From contig OZ038379.1 in NCBI GenBank assembly GCA_964036045.1, forward strand, positions 185,234,642 to 185,298,641: 64,000 nucleotides of DNA. Direction: 5' to 3'. Positions within the stretch are counted from its first letter, which is position 1; every line of letters begins with the position of its first letter. Source of the DNA: Eutreptiella sp. 'Long Island Sound 2002'. Its lineage: Eukaryota; Euglenozoa; Euglenophyceae; Eutreptiales; Eutreptiaceae. This document shows, in pieces, positions 11,771 to 21,800 of this stretch. A program made the position numbers and the translations under genes. Below the pieces are notes generated by a model. The model did not search any database and was not told the origin of the DNA. It worked only from the letters and a program-made list of their open reading frames with translations.

Positions 11771-12495
11771 AGTAAGAAAAAGTCACTGCCATGTCTTTCT
11801 TGGAGGGCTTGATCCAGGCTGAGCCCCCCTTAAAACCCTTTGTTGATGCTGAGACAAACTTAAGTGTTTTTATCTCTCTTTTGTGGCCTAAAGTACACTT
11901 TCTCAAAGTAACTAGGGTTGTGACCCTAGCCCCCCCATGAAGTTCACCCCTACCACTCAACTGAGCAGAGGTACCTTCCTTCATGGAGGTCATACCAAAA
12001 TAAATCAGGCATTCCATGCTTATGGGCCTTGGAGGTTAAGCCTAAGTGGTCTCCCACCCCAAGACCCCTATACTCAATTGATTCTACCACTTATTGTGGT
12101 CCTACTTTGTAACTGTTTCTGAATTCAGTTGCTTGGCCAAGTCATTTTCTGTGTGGTCCTGACATCTATGCCCCTCAGTCCTAACCAGCACCATTTCACC
12201 CAAAAGAGTGCACATGAAGTGCCTATTGCAACCTCTGAGGCTAGAGTCTGACCAATTTTCATATAAAACCTTTTGCTTTATCCATTTGTGATTGAATCTA
12301 TGTTCATATACCTGCTTTGTCTATCTGCAGCCCTTCTGTGTTACACTGGATTCCAAAACCAATCATTGATTTCATTGATTCGATCCATATTCAGTCCTTG
12401 CTCTACTTGCTGCTTTGGTTTGGGGTTTTCCACTACAAAACCAACTTGCAGGAATACATCAAAAGACCTAGGGCATAATTCAAGGACATCTTTCT
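11771..12495 (+). repeat. 5' LTR of element A (725 bp)
   Basis: Starts AGTAAGAAAAAGTCACTG and ends GGACATCTTTCT. The termini are AG...CT, not the usual TG...CA, and are fixed by the CCTAG duplication outside. A TATAAAA box lies at 12262-12268; the right LTR has TATACAA at the same place. Other differences from the right LTR are A/G in CTGAGC(A/G)GAGG and A/G in TCCT(A/G)CTTTG. Confidence 0.95.
12262..12268 (+). promoter_or_regulatory. putative TATA box in A 5' LTR
   Basis: TATAAAA at position 492 of the LTR, in an AT-rich setting about 230 bp before the LTR end. This is the usual place for a U3/R promoter. The right LTR carries TATACAA instead, one of only three differences between the LTRs. 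Confidence 0.45.
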
Positions 12496-12508
12496 GGTAG
12501 CAGAGACA
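12495..12508 (+). other. primer-binding site of element A
   Basis: TGGTAGCAGAGACAG begins on the last base of the 5' LTR. Its first 11 bases match the complement of the 3' end of eukaryotic initiator tRNA-Met (TGGTAGCAGAGG). One base of overlap with the LTR is unusual and may reflect a primer nucleotide retained during reverse transcription. Confidence 0.7.
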
Positions 12509-12573
12509 GTCCCTTGAGACCTTTTGAACCGACCCTGAGAAGTGCAGAACAAAAGCTCAACAACAAGACCATA

Positions 12574-14748
12574 ATGTCCACACCAAGTGTAAGGACCTGG
12601 CCTATCCGAACTGTCCAAGTACAAATGGGCAGTGTGGTTCACCCAATGAGTGAACCACCACAACGAGCACCACATCACCTCAGTGGCGCATCTGGGTCCC
12701 AAGGAGATCCAGAACGCAGAAGGGCGGAGAAGAATAAAGGCCTTACCACCGAGGCCTTAGCAGCACACGGTGGGGACAGCTTCAGTCACCTCCACAGACG
12801 TGTGGCTGCTTCAGTATCAAGATCCAATTGCCCAGCTTCATCCTCAACTGCCATTGAAGGACCTGAGGAATATGAGAAGCTGAAGATGAAGATGGATGAG
12901 TACATCATGCATGAAGAGTACTATAAATCCATCCGTGGGGAAGATGGAGAGGAGCCCCTGGCTGTACATGGATCAAGACCACGTACGGATCTAGGGTCCT
13001 ACGCACACTCAGGTCCTCCGTCCACAGCATCCCTGCCAAGACGACTACGACCTGAGTACCCAACCCCAAGGGCTCCCGAAGTGGGCCCAACACGAGTCGA
13101 AGAACACCATCCAAGGCCGACCTACGGTGCCCTGGATCAAACGGCCGAGCTACTGGCCAAATTCCTGTCTGGATCAGAAGATCCAGATGTGACGGCCTTA
13201 TCAGAGGCCATTAAGGCTAAACTGGGTATTGCAGAACCCTTACCCAAGCCTGAGTTCCTCTCTCTCTCTCCAGGGCTGAGTACCCTGGCCGAAGATCTCA
13301 AGAGATCGAGGGTCTCAAGGCTGTTGCCTAAGGTTACCTGCCCCAGCCCCTTTCACCCCCGTGCCAGGACTGTGCCTATGGCGGACCTACAGGACGTGCC
13401 TGTCACAGAAAGTGAGAGAAGAGGGCTGTCAGCCCTGGCCCCCCTTGCCGGCGTGTCGCCTTCAGGCCTAACTCCGGGGGGTGGGAAGACGGGCAGACCA
13501 ATTGCCCAGGCGAACATCCAGCTGGAACTGCCGGAGTTCGACCCTAAAAATCTGCCTGAATGGGCAGAAGAATTTGCGGAGTTCCTTTTGTTGACTGGCC
13601 AATCCCATGTGGATGTGGCCACCAAATGTTCACTGCTAAAACGCTCTTGCAAAAAGAAATTTTTGCAAAAACAGGTCAAACAGATCGTGAAAACCTATTC
13701 TACTTCGGCGGAGGTACTCCTGAGGTTAGAGAAAACATTCCCAGTCTATGAGACTGACCTCAGCGTACGCACACAAATCGAGGAGCTACCTATGCTCCCG
13801 GAGTTTCCCTCCGCTGCGCGAATTTCTGAGTATGTGTGCGACATGGAGTACTTATTTTCGAGGATGAATGTGGGCTCCTACGGAGCCACTGAGCCCCACC
13901 TGTGGCTCATGAGTAGGATCCCCCAGCGTACGTGGGATGATTGCCGCTCAACCTCTGAGAGGAAGAGCAGGACCCACTCGTATGATACACTGGTGGATCT
14001 CTTGATTGAGCTAGCTCTTGAGAGAGAGAACGACTCACACATGGAGAAGTTCCTCAAGAAGCATTTGGGACGAGGTGGTACCCCTACCCCTGAACGTGGC
14101 GAAGGGAAGGGGCATAAAAATCCCACTAACACCAACCAGGGAGGCGGTAAAGGGAGGGGCAACCTACGTGCCATGAACGAGGTTCCAACTGATGCAGGCA
14201 CCCCCCCCCTGTTTTACTGCCGACCTGTCAATGACAAGGGGGGACCTTGTCATGCCTCTGACTGCGATCTCCGCAGTGGATGTATGCTGCAGATGAAACG
14301 TCAGCAGCATACTAAAGATGGGAAAACTGTGACCCATCAGGACCACTTCAGGTGTACCATCACCTGTGGTTACTGTGGCAAGCGTCGTCACTATGAGGAC
14401 GAATGCCACATCAAGAAACACGAGAGTGACAAACTCAAGCGTCAGGAGGCGGAGCGCCAGAAGAACCCGACGCCCGCCAGAAATCCCCCGAATGGGGATA
14501 AAGGTAAAGGAGGTGGCAAGGGGGGTGGTAAGACTGGACCCCCTAACCCCCAGAGGCGCTCATCAGCGCCTGTTGCTACGCCTACTCCTGCTGCCACACC
14601 CGCTCCTGCCGCAGGTGTCCCCCAGAAGCGACCCCAAGGGGATAACGCTACCCCTGAGGGGAATAACTCTAAGAAGAGGCGCTTGGCCTGGATGGCCAAG
14701 TCCCTCATGGCTGCAGGAGTGGATGTGAAATTCCCTGATGAGGAATAG
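12574..14748 (+). CDS. Gag of element A
   Basis: A protein of 724 residues from the first ATG in frame (12574; the frame is open 20 codons further upstream without an ATG). The N-terminal half is low-complexity Pro/Ser-rich. A capsid-like region follows (nt 13520-14080, ELPEFDPKNLPEWAEEF ... WDDCRSTSERK), closely alignable with C gag. Next are a Cys/His-rich segment (CHASDCDLRSGC) and a CCHC zinc knuckle CGYCGKRRHYEDEC (about 14365-14406) for RNA binding, then a basic Gly/Lys/Pro tail. It ends at UAG 14746-14748. The next codons continue in the same frame into protease, so Gag-Pol would be made by readthrough. The frame itself is intact. Confidence 0.92.
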   Translation: MSTPSVRTWPIRTVQVQMGSVVHPMSEPPQRAPHHLSGASGSQGDPERRRAEKNKGLTTEALAAHGGDSFSHLHRRVAASVSRSNCPASSSTAIEGPEEYEKLKMKMDEYIMHEEYYKSIRGEDGEEPLAVHGSRPRTDLGSYAHSGPPSTASLPRRLRPEYPTPRAPEVGPTRVEEHHPRPTYGALDQTAELLAKFLSGSEDPDVTALSEAIKAKLGIAEPLPKPEFLSLSPGLSTLAEDLKRSRVSRLLPKVTCPSPFHPRARTVPMADLQDVPVTESERRGLSALAPLAGVSPSGLTPGGGKTGRPIAQANIQLELPEFDPKNLPEWAEEFAEFLLLTGQSHVDVATKCSLLKRSCKKKFLQKQVKQIVKTYSTSAEVLLRLEKTFPVYETDLSVRTQIEELPMLPEFPSAARISEYVCDMEYLFSRMNVGSYGATEPHLWLMSRIPQRTWDDCRSTSERKSRTHSYDTLVDLLIELALERENDSHMEKFLKKHLGRGGTPTPERGEGKGHKNPTNTNQGGGKGRGNLRAMNEVPTDAGTPPLFYCRPVNDKGGPCHASDCDLRSGCMLQMKRQQHTKDGKTVTHQDHFRCTITCGYCGKRRHYEDECHIKKHESDKLKRQEAERQKNPTPARNPPNGDKGKGGGKGGGKTGPPNPQRRSSAPVATPTPAATPAPAAGVPQKRPQGDNATPEGNNSKKRRLAWMAKSLMAAGVDVKFPDEE

Positions 14749-15423
14749 GGGGGCGGCTCCGAAGAGGAGGACTTGGTTTTCTGGATCCTCGTGAAAATCG
14801 GGGATCAGGTTTTTCGAGCAGTGCTTGATACCGGTGCAACACTTTCCATAGTGGCCCGGCGCCTGCTTAAAACTTTCAGGAAGACTAAGACTGTGGCCAT
14901 AAGAGTAGGGGATGGACGTACCATCCATTCCTTGGGGGGGGTCGATGTTACCATATGTCTGGGCGACGAAACCGTGACTCAACACTGCAGAGTGTTGGAC
15001 ACTGACGCCTTTGACATTGTCATTGGCACTGACTTTCTAAGAAGAAACCCCCAGGTTAAAATGCTGTCCCTACAGCGTCCTTACTCTTTGCACTGCGACT
15101 TTGGCAGTGGGCTATTCTCCGTTCCTTTGGAGCCCTCAGGACGAAAAGAGTCTGGGCTGCGCTACGCAGCCAAGACGAACTATCGTACTGAAAACTACCA
15201 ACTGGCCCGTCATGTTCTCGAAAATGGACTGGCGGCCCTTCAGGTAAACCTGGATGAGATCCAGGTGGAATTGTTTGCGAGCCAACAACAGCACATCATG
15301 CAGTTGTACTGCTCGAAACAAATGAACAATGCTTTCCGTTTCTTCTGGAAAGCAATGGGCCTAGCGTATGCTAACCCTCCCTTCTCCCTGCTCGCGAAGG
15401 TTCTATCCAAGATCGCTTATGAG
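14749..15423 (+). pseudogene. Pol of element A, segment 1: protease and start of Dam-like domain
   Basis: The frame follows the gag UAG without a shift. Protease is recognised by LDTGATLSIVARR (catalytic Asp-Thr-Gly) and the later VIGTDFL. After it comes VELFASQQQH ... YCSK ... YANPPF (NPPF at 15373-15384), which resembles the methyltransferase-type domain of DIRS elements, including its catalytic-type NPP[YF] motif. Translation is cut after codon GAG 15423 by insertion of element C; the continuation is at 26869 in register. Apart from the insertion no break is seen in this segment. Confidence 0.85.
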
Positions 15424-16240
15424 AGTAAGAAAAAGTGCTTTTCCATTGCTTTGGGACATACTCTAGTTGTATTAGAGATGCACTGAGCATCCATGCATTT
15501 TTATCTTAGTATTGGTCCAGCCAAAAGTGGTGAGAACACATTTTGACCTATGGAACCAAACACCCAATCAGGATATGGAGTGGACCCCTTAATCCCCTTT
15601 CAATCAGAAGTAAAACATCTTTTCCTGAGTTGACTGAGCACTGACATACCTAAGGTAGAGCCTATGAATTTATCTATGTTTTTCCATGAATACTTATCTG
15701 CCCTAGTGGTATGCACCATAGGGGGTTAGGCACCTCTTTTTGAGAGGTCCTGGGTTCAATTCCTGGTCAGCCTAACTAAGTAGGAAGATCCCAACTGAGT
15801 AGGAAGATCCCATGTGACATGGCAGTGACCTCATCGCCACATACCATGCCACCTCAGCACATATGGGAGCCAAAACAAAGAGTGCACATCTCCTAAGATG
15901 GCACTATGGAGAGAGAGTGATCCTGAGGCAGTTTTCTAACTCTTTTCCCAAAACATTTCAGCTATCTCTGTGAATATGTATTCATTTGTATCCTGAGTTG
16001 CAGTTTCTGTGAATATCTAATCATCTTTCACTGTTTACACTGCAGCCCTTCATGCTTTGATCCTGAATTACCTTCTCCTTGCATACTATTGGCTTGGGCT
16101 ATCCTGGATTGAGTTGGCTTTACTGTATTTCAACAAACAAAAGCTTTTCATCATCCAAAACCAGCAGCAGGACACCCTACAGCAACAACAAGCAGCAGGA
16201 GAAGCAAAAACACAGTGCTGAAAACACTATAAACTTTTCT
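15424..16240 (+). repeat. 5' LTR of element C (817 bp)
   Basis: Begins AGTAAGAAAAAGTGC and ends TAAACTTTTCT; the AG...CT termini are shared with A and D. It contains a 20-bp tandem duplication (TAGGAAGATCCC units near 15780-15810) absent from D, and a tRNA-like segment at about 15696-15772. It appears identical to the 3' LTR. Confidence 0.96.
15696..15772 (+). other. tRNA-like segment in C 5' LTR
   Basis: A-box-like TAGTGGTATGC (15704-15714), anticodon-type hairpin ACCTC/GAGGT (15732-15736 with 15744-15748) around loop TTTTTGA, and B-box GGTTCAATTCC (15753-15763). The same segment recurs in the 3' LTR at about 26319-26395 and, with changes, in D. The acceptor stem is weak. Possible roles are an internal pol III promoter or a fossil of tRNA capture; both are inference. 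Confidence 0.5.
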
Positions 16241-16255
16241 GGTAGCAAGAGGCAG
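16240..16255 (+). other. primer-binding site of element C
   Basis: TGGTAGCAAGAGGCAG starts on the last LTR base. It matches initiator tRNA-Met (TGGTAGCAGAGG) except for one extra A. The same variant is present in D, so it is a family feature and not damage in this copy. Confidence 0.6.
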
Positions 16256-16338
16256 CCTGTCTCTGTGCACCGGCAGCGACCCCGCGCCGTACAACCAGTG
16301 CTCCGAGCAGGCAAACATAAGCAGAAGGGTGGATTAAG

Positions 16339-17491
16339 ATGGATCCAGGAAGAGTGGACGCCGAGGTGAACACAGCGCCAGCGCCAGAGACACCGGCAAG
16401 GCCGGCGCCTGACGCTGTACCTTCGGTGGAGCCCTTACATGGGCCAATGGATACGGCGGAGGACTCCTTGGATGGCCTCCAGACGGCCTTTGGGGCCCTG
16501 TCGGTGAAGGAAATGGTCTCTCAGCCTCAGCCTGTGAAGAGGAAGAGAGGAAACGAGAGCGAGAAGGATGCTGGAGAAGGAGCAGACGAAGGAGAGGAGC
16601 AAGGGCAAGACCCGACGGATATCCCTACCTTCGAAGGCGCACCAAGCGCTTCTGGCCTCCAAGCATCACCCTCTCCCATAACCACCACACACCCAGCCGC
16701 CGCTACATCCACTTCCACAACCAACCAGCCTATGGCAGAGGGCACAGGCTTTACTGGCATGCCTCACTACCCCGCCTATGGCATGGGCCCACCTACCACT
16801 GCGCTCCTTGAGGCAACTACTGCCAGTGAGCCGGTGGCTTCCAGCTCTGCGCCGCGTTGGTATGCGGCTGACCATCCCCATCCACTTCACTCCACTGGAA
16901 CCTACATGGAAGTTCCTGGGTATGCTCCTGGGTGTGCACCTGGGTATGCACCCCTGAGTGGGTTGAGGAGAGGACCAGAGTCTCTGGGAGGCAGGAGTAG
17001 AGGATCGGGAAGATCCTCCAACAGGTCCCTGACGCGGTCGGAGATCAACGAGGTGCTCCAAGGAGCCACTTCGAAAATCGTGAGCGACCTCACGCAAGAG
17101 ATCAGGGAGAAATTGCAGCCCCTGATGATCCCGTCCCATGCGTCACCTACGACAGTGGGGATGTCACCCCACCGAGTACAGGCTAACCACCTGGCGGCAG
17201 GGTTGACGAATACCCTGGGGAGCCTGAGGAGCCGACCGATGCCGACTCCTGCAGCAGTACCAAGAAGCCCATTCGTCCCGAGGACAGCCCAGCCGCCCTA
17301 CAGTCACGTGACGAACTCGACGAGGGCCGAGCTGGACCAGCTGGGGCTGACAGCCCTAAGGGCTATGGTGGACGTGGAGCCTTATGGCTCCAGTGATCTA
17401 GGCGGAGACCCCTCCGATGATGGGCCGCCTTCGATGACTTCTTCTTCGCCATCGGATGACGAAGACCCTGAGGACCCCGAGGACTCCAAGG

Positions 17492-17523
<32 letters not shown>

Positions 17524-18843
17524 ACCCGACGCCCTGAAGGACGCCGAGCTCAGGAGGCGAAGGCTATTGCCACCTCCAAGATAGTGGTGAACCTGCCTGA
17601 ATTCACAGGCAAGGACCTCAGCGAGTTCGCTGAGAACTTTGGCCGGTTCCTACGACTGACCGGCCAAACCCACGCGAGTGGGCGAGTGAAGTGCGACCTG
17701 CTCCTGCAGTGCTGCAAGACGAAGTACCTGGAGAAGCAGGTCAGGCAGATCGTCACCAACTCCGCCACCTTTGCCGACGTGTTGGTTGCCCTGGAGAGGC
17801 AGTACCCAACCTACGAGACCGACCTCTCCATCAGGGCCGAGATCCAGAACCTGCCCGTCCTGCCCAACAACCCCAAACCCGGCAGGGTCTCCGAGCTGTT
17901 GGCGGACCTGGACCACTGGGCTGGACGACTGACGCCCGGTTCCTACAGCAGCGACGACCTGCTGTTTTGGTTGTGCTCCAAGCTCCCCCGTGAGCTATGG
18001 GACGAGTGCCGTCTGACGGCTGAGCGCAAGGCTAGATCCCTCCGCTACGAGGATCTATGCGTGCTGCTCCTGGAGATGGCGCTGGAGAAGGAGAGCGACC
18101 AACACCTGAACCACTACCGTCCTGGTGGTGGAGGTTCTGGAGGCAAAGGGTACCAAGGGTCCCGACCTGGGCAGGGGACTACCCCCAAACACGCCCACGC
18201 CCGCCTAATGGAGAACGTGAAGGAGCTATTCTGGTGTGATGCCAGAGATGAACAGGGCCACCTGCAGCATGCCTCCGACTGCGAGCAGCGAGACTGCTTT
18301 GTTGTCCAGGGGAAGCAGCAGGAAAAGATCACCGGCGCCAAGGTGAAGATGCCGGATCATTACCGCTGCACCATCACGTGTGCATTCTGCGGTAAGCGGA
18401 AGCACTATGAGGACGAGTGCTACCATAAGCAACGCCTATCGGCGAAGCTTAAGGGGGAAGATCCTGGCAAAAGCTCAGGCAAAGGTGGAGGCAAGGCCAA
18501 AGGCAACGACTCCGGCAAGGGCAAGTCGAAAGGACGTGGTCAAGGTGGTCAAGACAAGGGTCAAGGCGGACGAGGAGGAGGCGCTAATCGCCAGAACGAC
18601 AACAAGAACAAGGACAAGAACGGAGGTAACCCCAACCCTAATCCAGGGGGGAACTCCGAGCCCTCTGGAGGGCAGTCTGGACCTACCACACGCTCACAGA
18701 CGCAGGCCCAGCAAGAACAAGGAGCCAAGCGTGAGCATGAAGGTGGTGACGACGGCAACGCCAAGAAGAGAAGCCGTTTCATGAGGATGGCCCGCAAATT
18801 GCGGAACAAGGGGTTCGAGGTGACCTGTCCCGCGGAGTTCTGA
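16339..18843 (+). CDS. Gag of element C
   Basis: 834 residues from ATG 16339, a start also conserved in D. Residues 1-380 are Pro/Ser/Thr-rich with GYAPG-type repeats. A lysine run of about 10 (nt 17491-17522) precedes the capsid-like region (nt 17580-18110, VNLPEFTGKDLSEFAENFG ... WDECRLTAERK). A Cys/His segment (HASDCEQRDC) and CCHC knuckle CAFCGKRKHYEDEC (residues 681-694) bind RNA in this family. The tail is Gly/Lys/Asn-rich. It terminates with UGA at 18841-18843 followed by C, a known leaky context; pol continues in frame. No frameshift or internal stop is seen. Confidence 0.95.
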
Positions 18844-18884
18844 CGGGGACGCTCTGGTGGCACCCAAGACCTGGTGTTTTGGGT
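18841..18884 (+). promoter_or_regulatory. candidate gag-pol stop-codon readthrough site of element C
   Basis: UGA CGG separates gag and pol in one continuous frame: ten sense codons lie between the UGA and the GTG at 18874. A 9-bp hairpin (18862-18870 with 18876-18884, one G-U pair, loop CTGGT) lies 18 bases downstream. The same sequence is conserved in D (63447-63490). UGA followed by C is a known readthrough-prone context in plant and animal viruses. Use here is inference. Confidence 0.6.
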
Positions 18885-21800
18885 ACGTATCCGACTAGGG
18901 GGACGTGAATACCTGGGGGTACTGGATACTGGAGCCACAATATCGATAGTGGCCAAGAAAATTTTACCTTGTGGGAGCCTGAAGAACACCATGACCACCG
19001 CCGCTATACGGATGGGGGATGGACATGTGGTGCACAGCTGCGGGGACTGCGAAGTGGAGGTACCTATGGGCTCCAGAACTATCGCCCATCGGTTCTATGT
19101 GATGGACACTGATGCCTTCGACTTTGTACTGGGTACTGACTTCTTCGTGCAGCACTCCCAGATACAATCCCTGACGCTGCAAGCGCCCTACCTCCTGTAC
19201 GTGGACCACGGCAGTGGCAGAGAGTCTGTGCCACTGGAGCAGTCGGAACATACCTCGAGTTACCTGAGACTATCGAAGGAGGAGCCCTCGAACATGATGG
19301 CGGCCTCCAGAACTGAGGACTATCAACTATTGGGGGAAGTCCTAGACCAAGGTCTGAAGGAGTTGGGTTACTCTCGAGAAGACCTAAGTGTGGAGCTGTT
19401 CCCCAGCGACAAGCAGCATGTACTGGACCTATACTGCAGCAAAGGGAAGAACTGCAGCTACAAATTTTACTGGCCCTCTTTCGGGATGGCCTACGGGAAC
19501 CCCAGATTCAGTGAACTGGGGAAGGTGCTGACCAAGGTGGCCTTAGAACGTTCCCGTATGGTCCTGTGTTCCCCCGATTGGGGAGCCCATGGGGGCAACG
19601 AGTACTGGCGAACCCTCCTTGACAAGCTGACTATCAGCTCTGTGCGGTTACCTGATGAGGCCATCTACGTGCCTCTGGGACGCAAGACGCCCATTGGGAA
19701 GCCCGGATGGGGGAGTATGCTCAGCGTGGTGGACGGAGGTCTTACCACCATCCCCTGGGAAGACCTGGACCCTACTCTGGTCCAGGCTATACAACGAGAA
19801 AGCGATGGACTCGCCTTGGGTGACTTGAAGGATCGCCTACGACATCAAAATGCTGTTGAAACTACACCCGGAGGAGATGAGTACGTCGTGACTGACACTA
19901 ACGCCCCCAACTCTCCCTGTCATGTACCTGTTCCTGATGGAGTCTCTGAGTGTGGACTATCTGAGCTACCTAGCTCTATCCACTCAGGCGACGAAACTGA
20001 GCACGACGCCTTCTTCGTGCAGACTGCGGTGGAAGAAGTGGAGAACGCCGAGTACGTCGCCCCACTAAAACCCCTACTCTCCATGAGGGTGGAAGACCCC
20101 GTGGATGAAGAGCTGGACCCTAGATCCAGGCTCAGGGAGTATGTGGATTCCAAGAGGAAGTTGGTGGCGAAAAAGCTATGCTACGCGAAGCCTACCCGCA
20201 GCTCGTGGCCACTGAAGCAAGGACGTATGGGAGACCTATCCCAACTGAAGGAGGACCTCGAACAGAAGATCACCACCTGGCAAAGGGAGGTAGATCTCAA
20301 GCTCATGAAGAGCGTATGGGGTGCCCATGTGAGGACCCCAGATGAGGACGACCTCTCGGAGGAATGTGTATGTGAACCCCCTAAAGCGTGCCTATGTTGC
20401 CATCGTCCACCGGAGATGGTTGAGCAAGACCTTCTGTATGCCTATCAAGGGCTGAAGGATGCTACCGCGGGCGAAGAGTCGGTGGAGGACCACCTCCCGA
20501 CGTCTATTCAAGGGGCAAGCAACTTACACTCCGACGATGACATGGAGGACAAGATCAAGGTACTGGACCCGCGGGTACAAAAGCTGATAAGGACCTATCT
20601 GGAGGTGTTCGGAGAACTACCCCCTCCAGCCTCATGCGACAAGCTGGTACAGATGGACCTCAAGCTGAAACCCGAGTTCGTGGGTCACAAGATCCGGAGG
20701 AGACCCTATCCAGCTCCTAAAGAGCAGGCCGACGAGATTGAGCGACAGATACAAGAATGTATCGACGCTGGCCTAGTCCTGGAGTACAAGGATGGGGACT
20801 ACCCCCTACACTGCAGCCCCTGTTTCCTGGTGGCTAAACCTGGGTCTACAGCCAAACGGCTGGTAATGGACTATGGAGAGCTGAACAAGAAGACGCTGAA
20901 CCACTCAGGGTCCATTCCCAATATGGAGTCTACCCTGGAGAAGATAGCCTCCTGTCGCTACAAGACCAAGATGGACAAGCGAAGTGGATTCTGGCAAGTG
21001 GACCTGACGCCCAACGCGCAGGAACTACTGGCCTTCATCACCCCTCAGGGGAGGGTATTCAAGTGGAAGGTCATGCCATTCGGCGTGGCTAACGCCCCCG
21101 CTCTGTTCCAAGAGCTGATGAACAAGATCTTGTCCATCCTACGACGGAGACCTAAGGTGCAGGAGCTCATATCCCGTGGGGCCCAGATGGAGGCTCACAT
21201 CGACGATGTATGCCTCGGGACCGATACCCAGGAGGATCACCTAATCCTCTTGGGTGAGTTCTTTGCGGTCTGCCAGGAGAACCACACACGACTCAAGCTG
21301 GAGAAGTGTGAGTTCATGCAGGAGACCATGCAGTACCTGGGGTTTGACGTTGGCTATGGGTGGTGGACCCCAGCGGCCTCTAAGGCCAAACCCCTGATGG
21401 ATGCCAAGGTACGACACGAAGACCCCAAGAAAGGACTTCATGATGTACGCAGTTTCATTGGGGCGTGCAACTTCTATCGCCGCCACATCAAAAAATTCAC
21501 CTACACCAGCGCGGTACTGACTGACTTGATCAAGAAGAGTACTACTTGGCGCTGGGGCCCACAAGAGCAACAAGCGTTTGACGAGCTCAAAGACAAGGTA
21601 GCCAACGCTAAGTGCTTGGGCGTGCCTAGGGCACAAGGGGAGATTATCCTGGTGACCGACGCCAGCAATGTGGGCGGTGGTGGAACGTTGTTCCAGTGGC
21701 AAGCACTAGAGAAGGAGGAGTTCGACTCGGCCATTTCCCAATGGGGGACGGAAGGTCTCAACCGAGATGAAACCCTCAAGCACAGCTACCCTGACGACAA

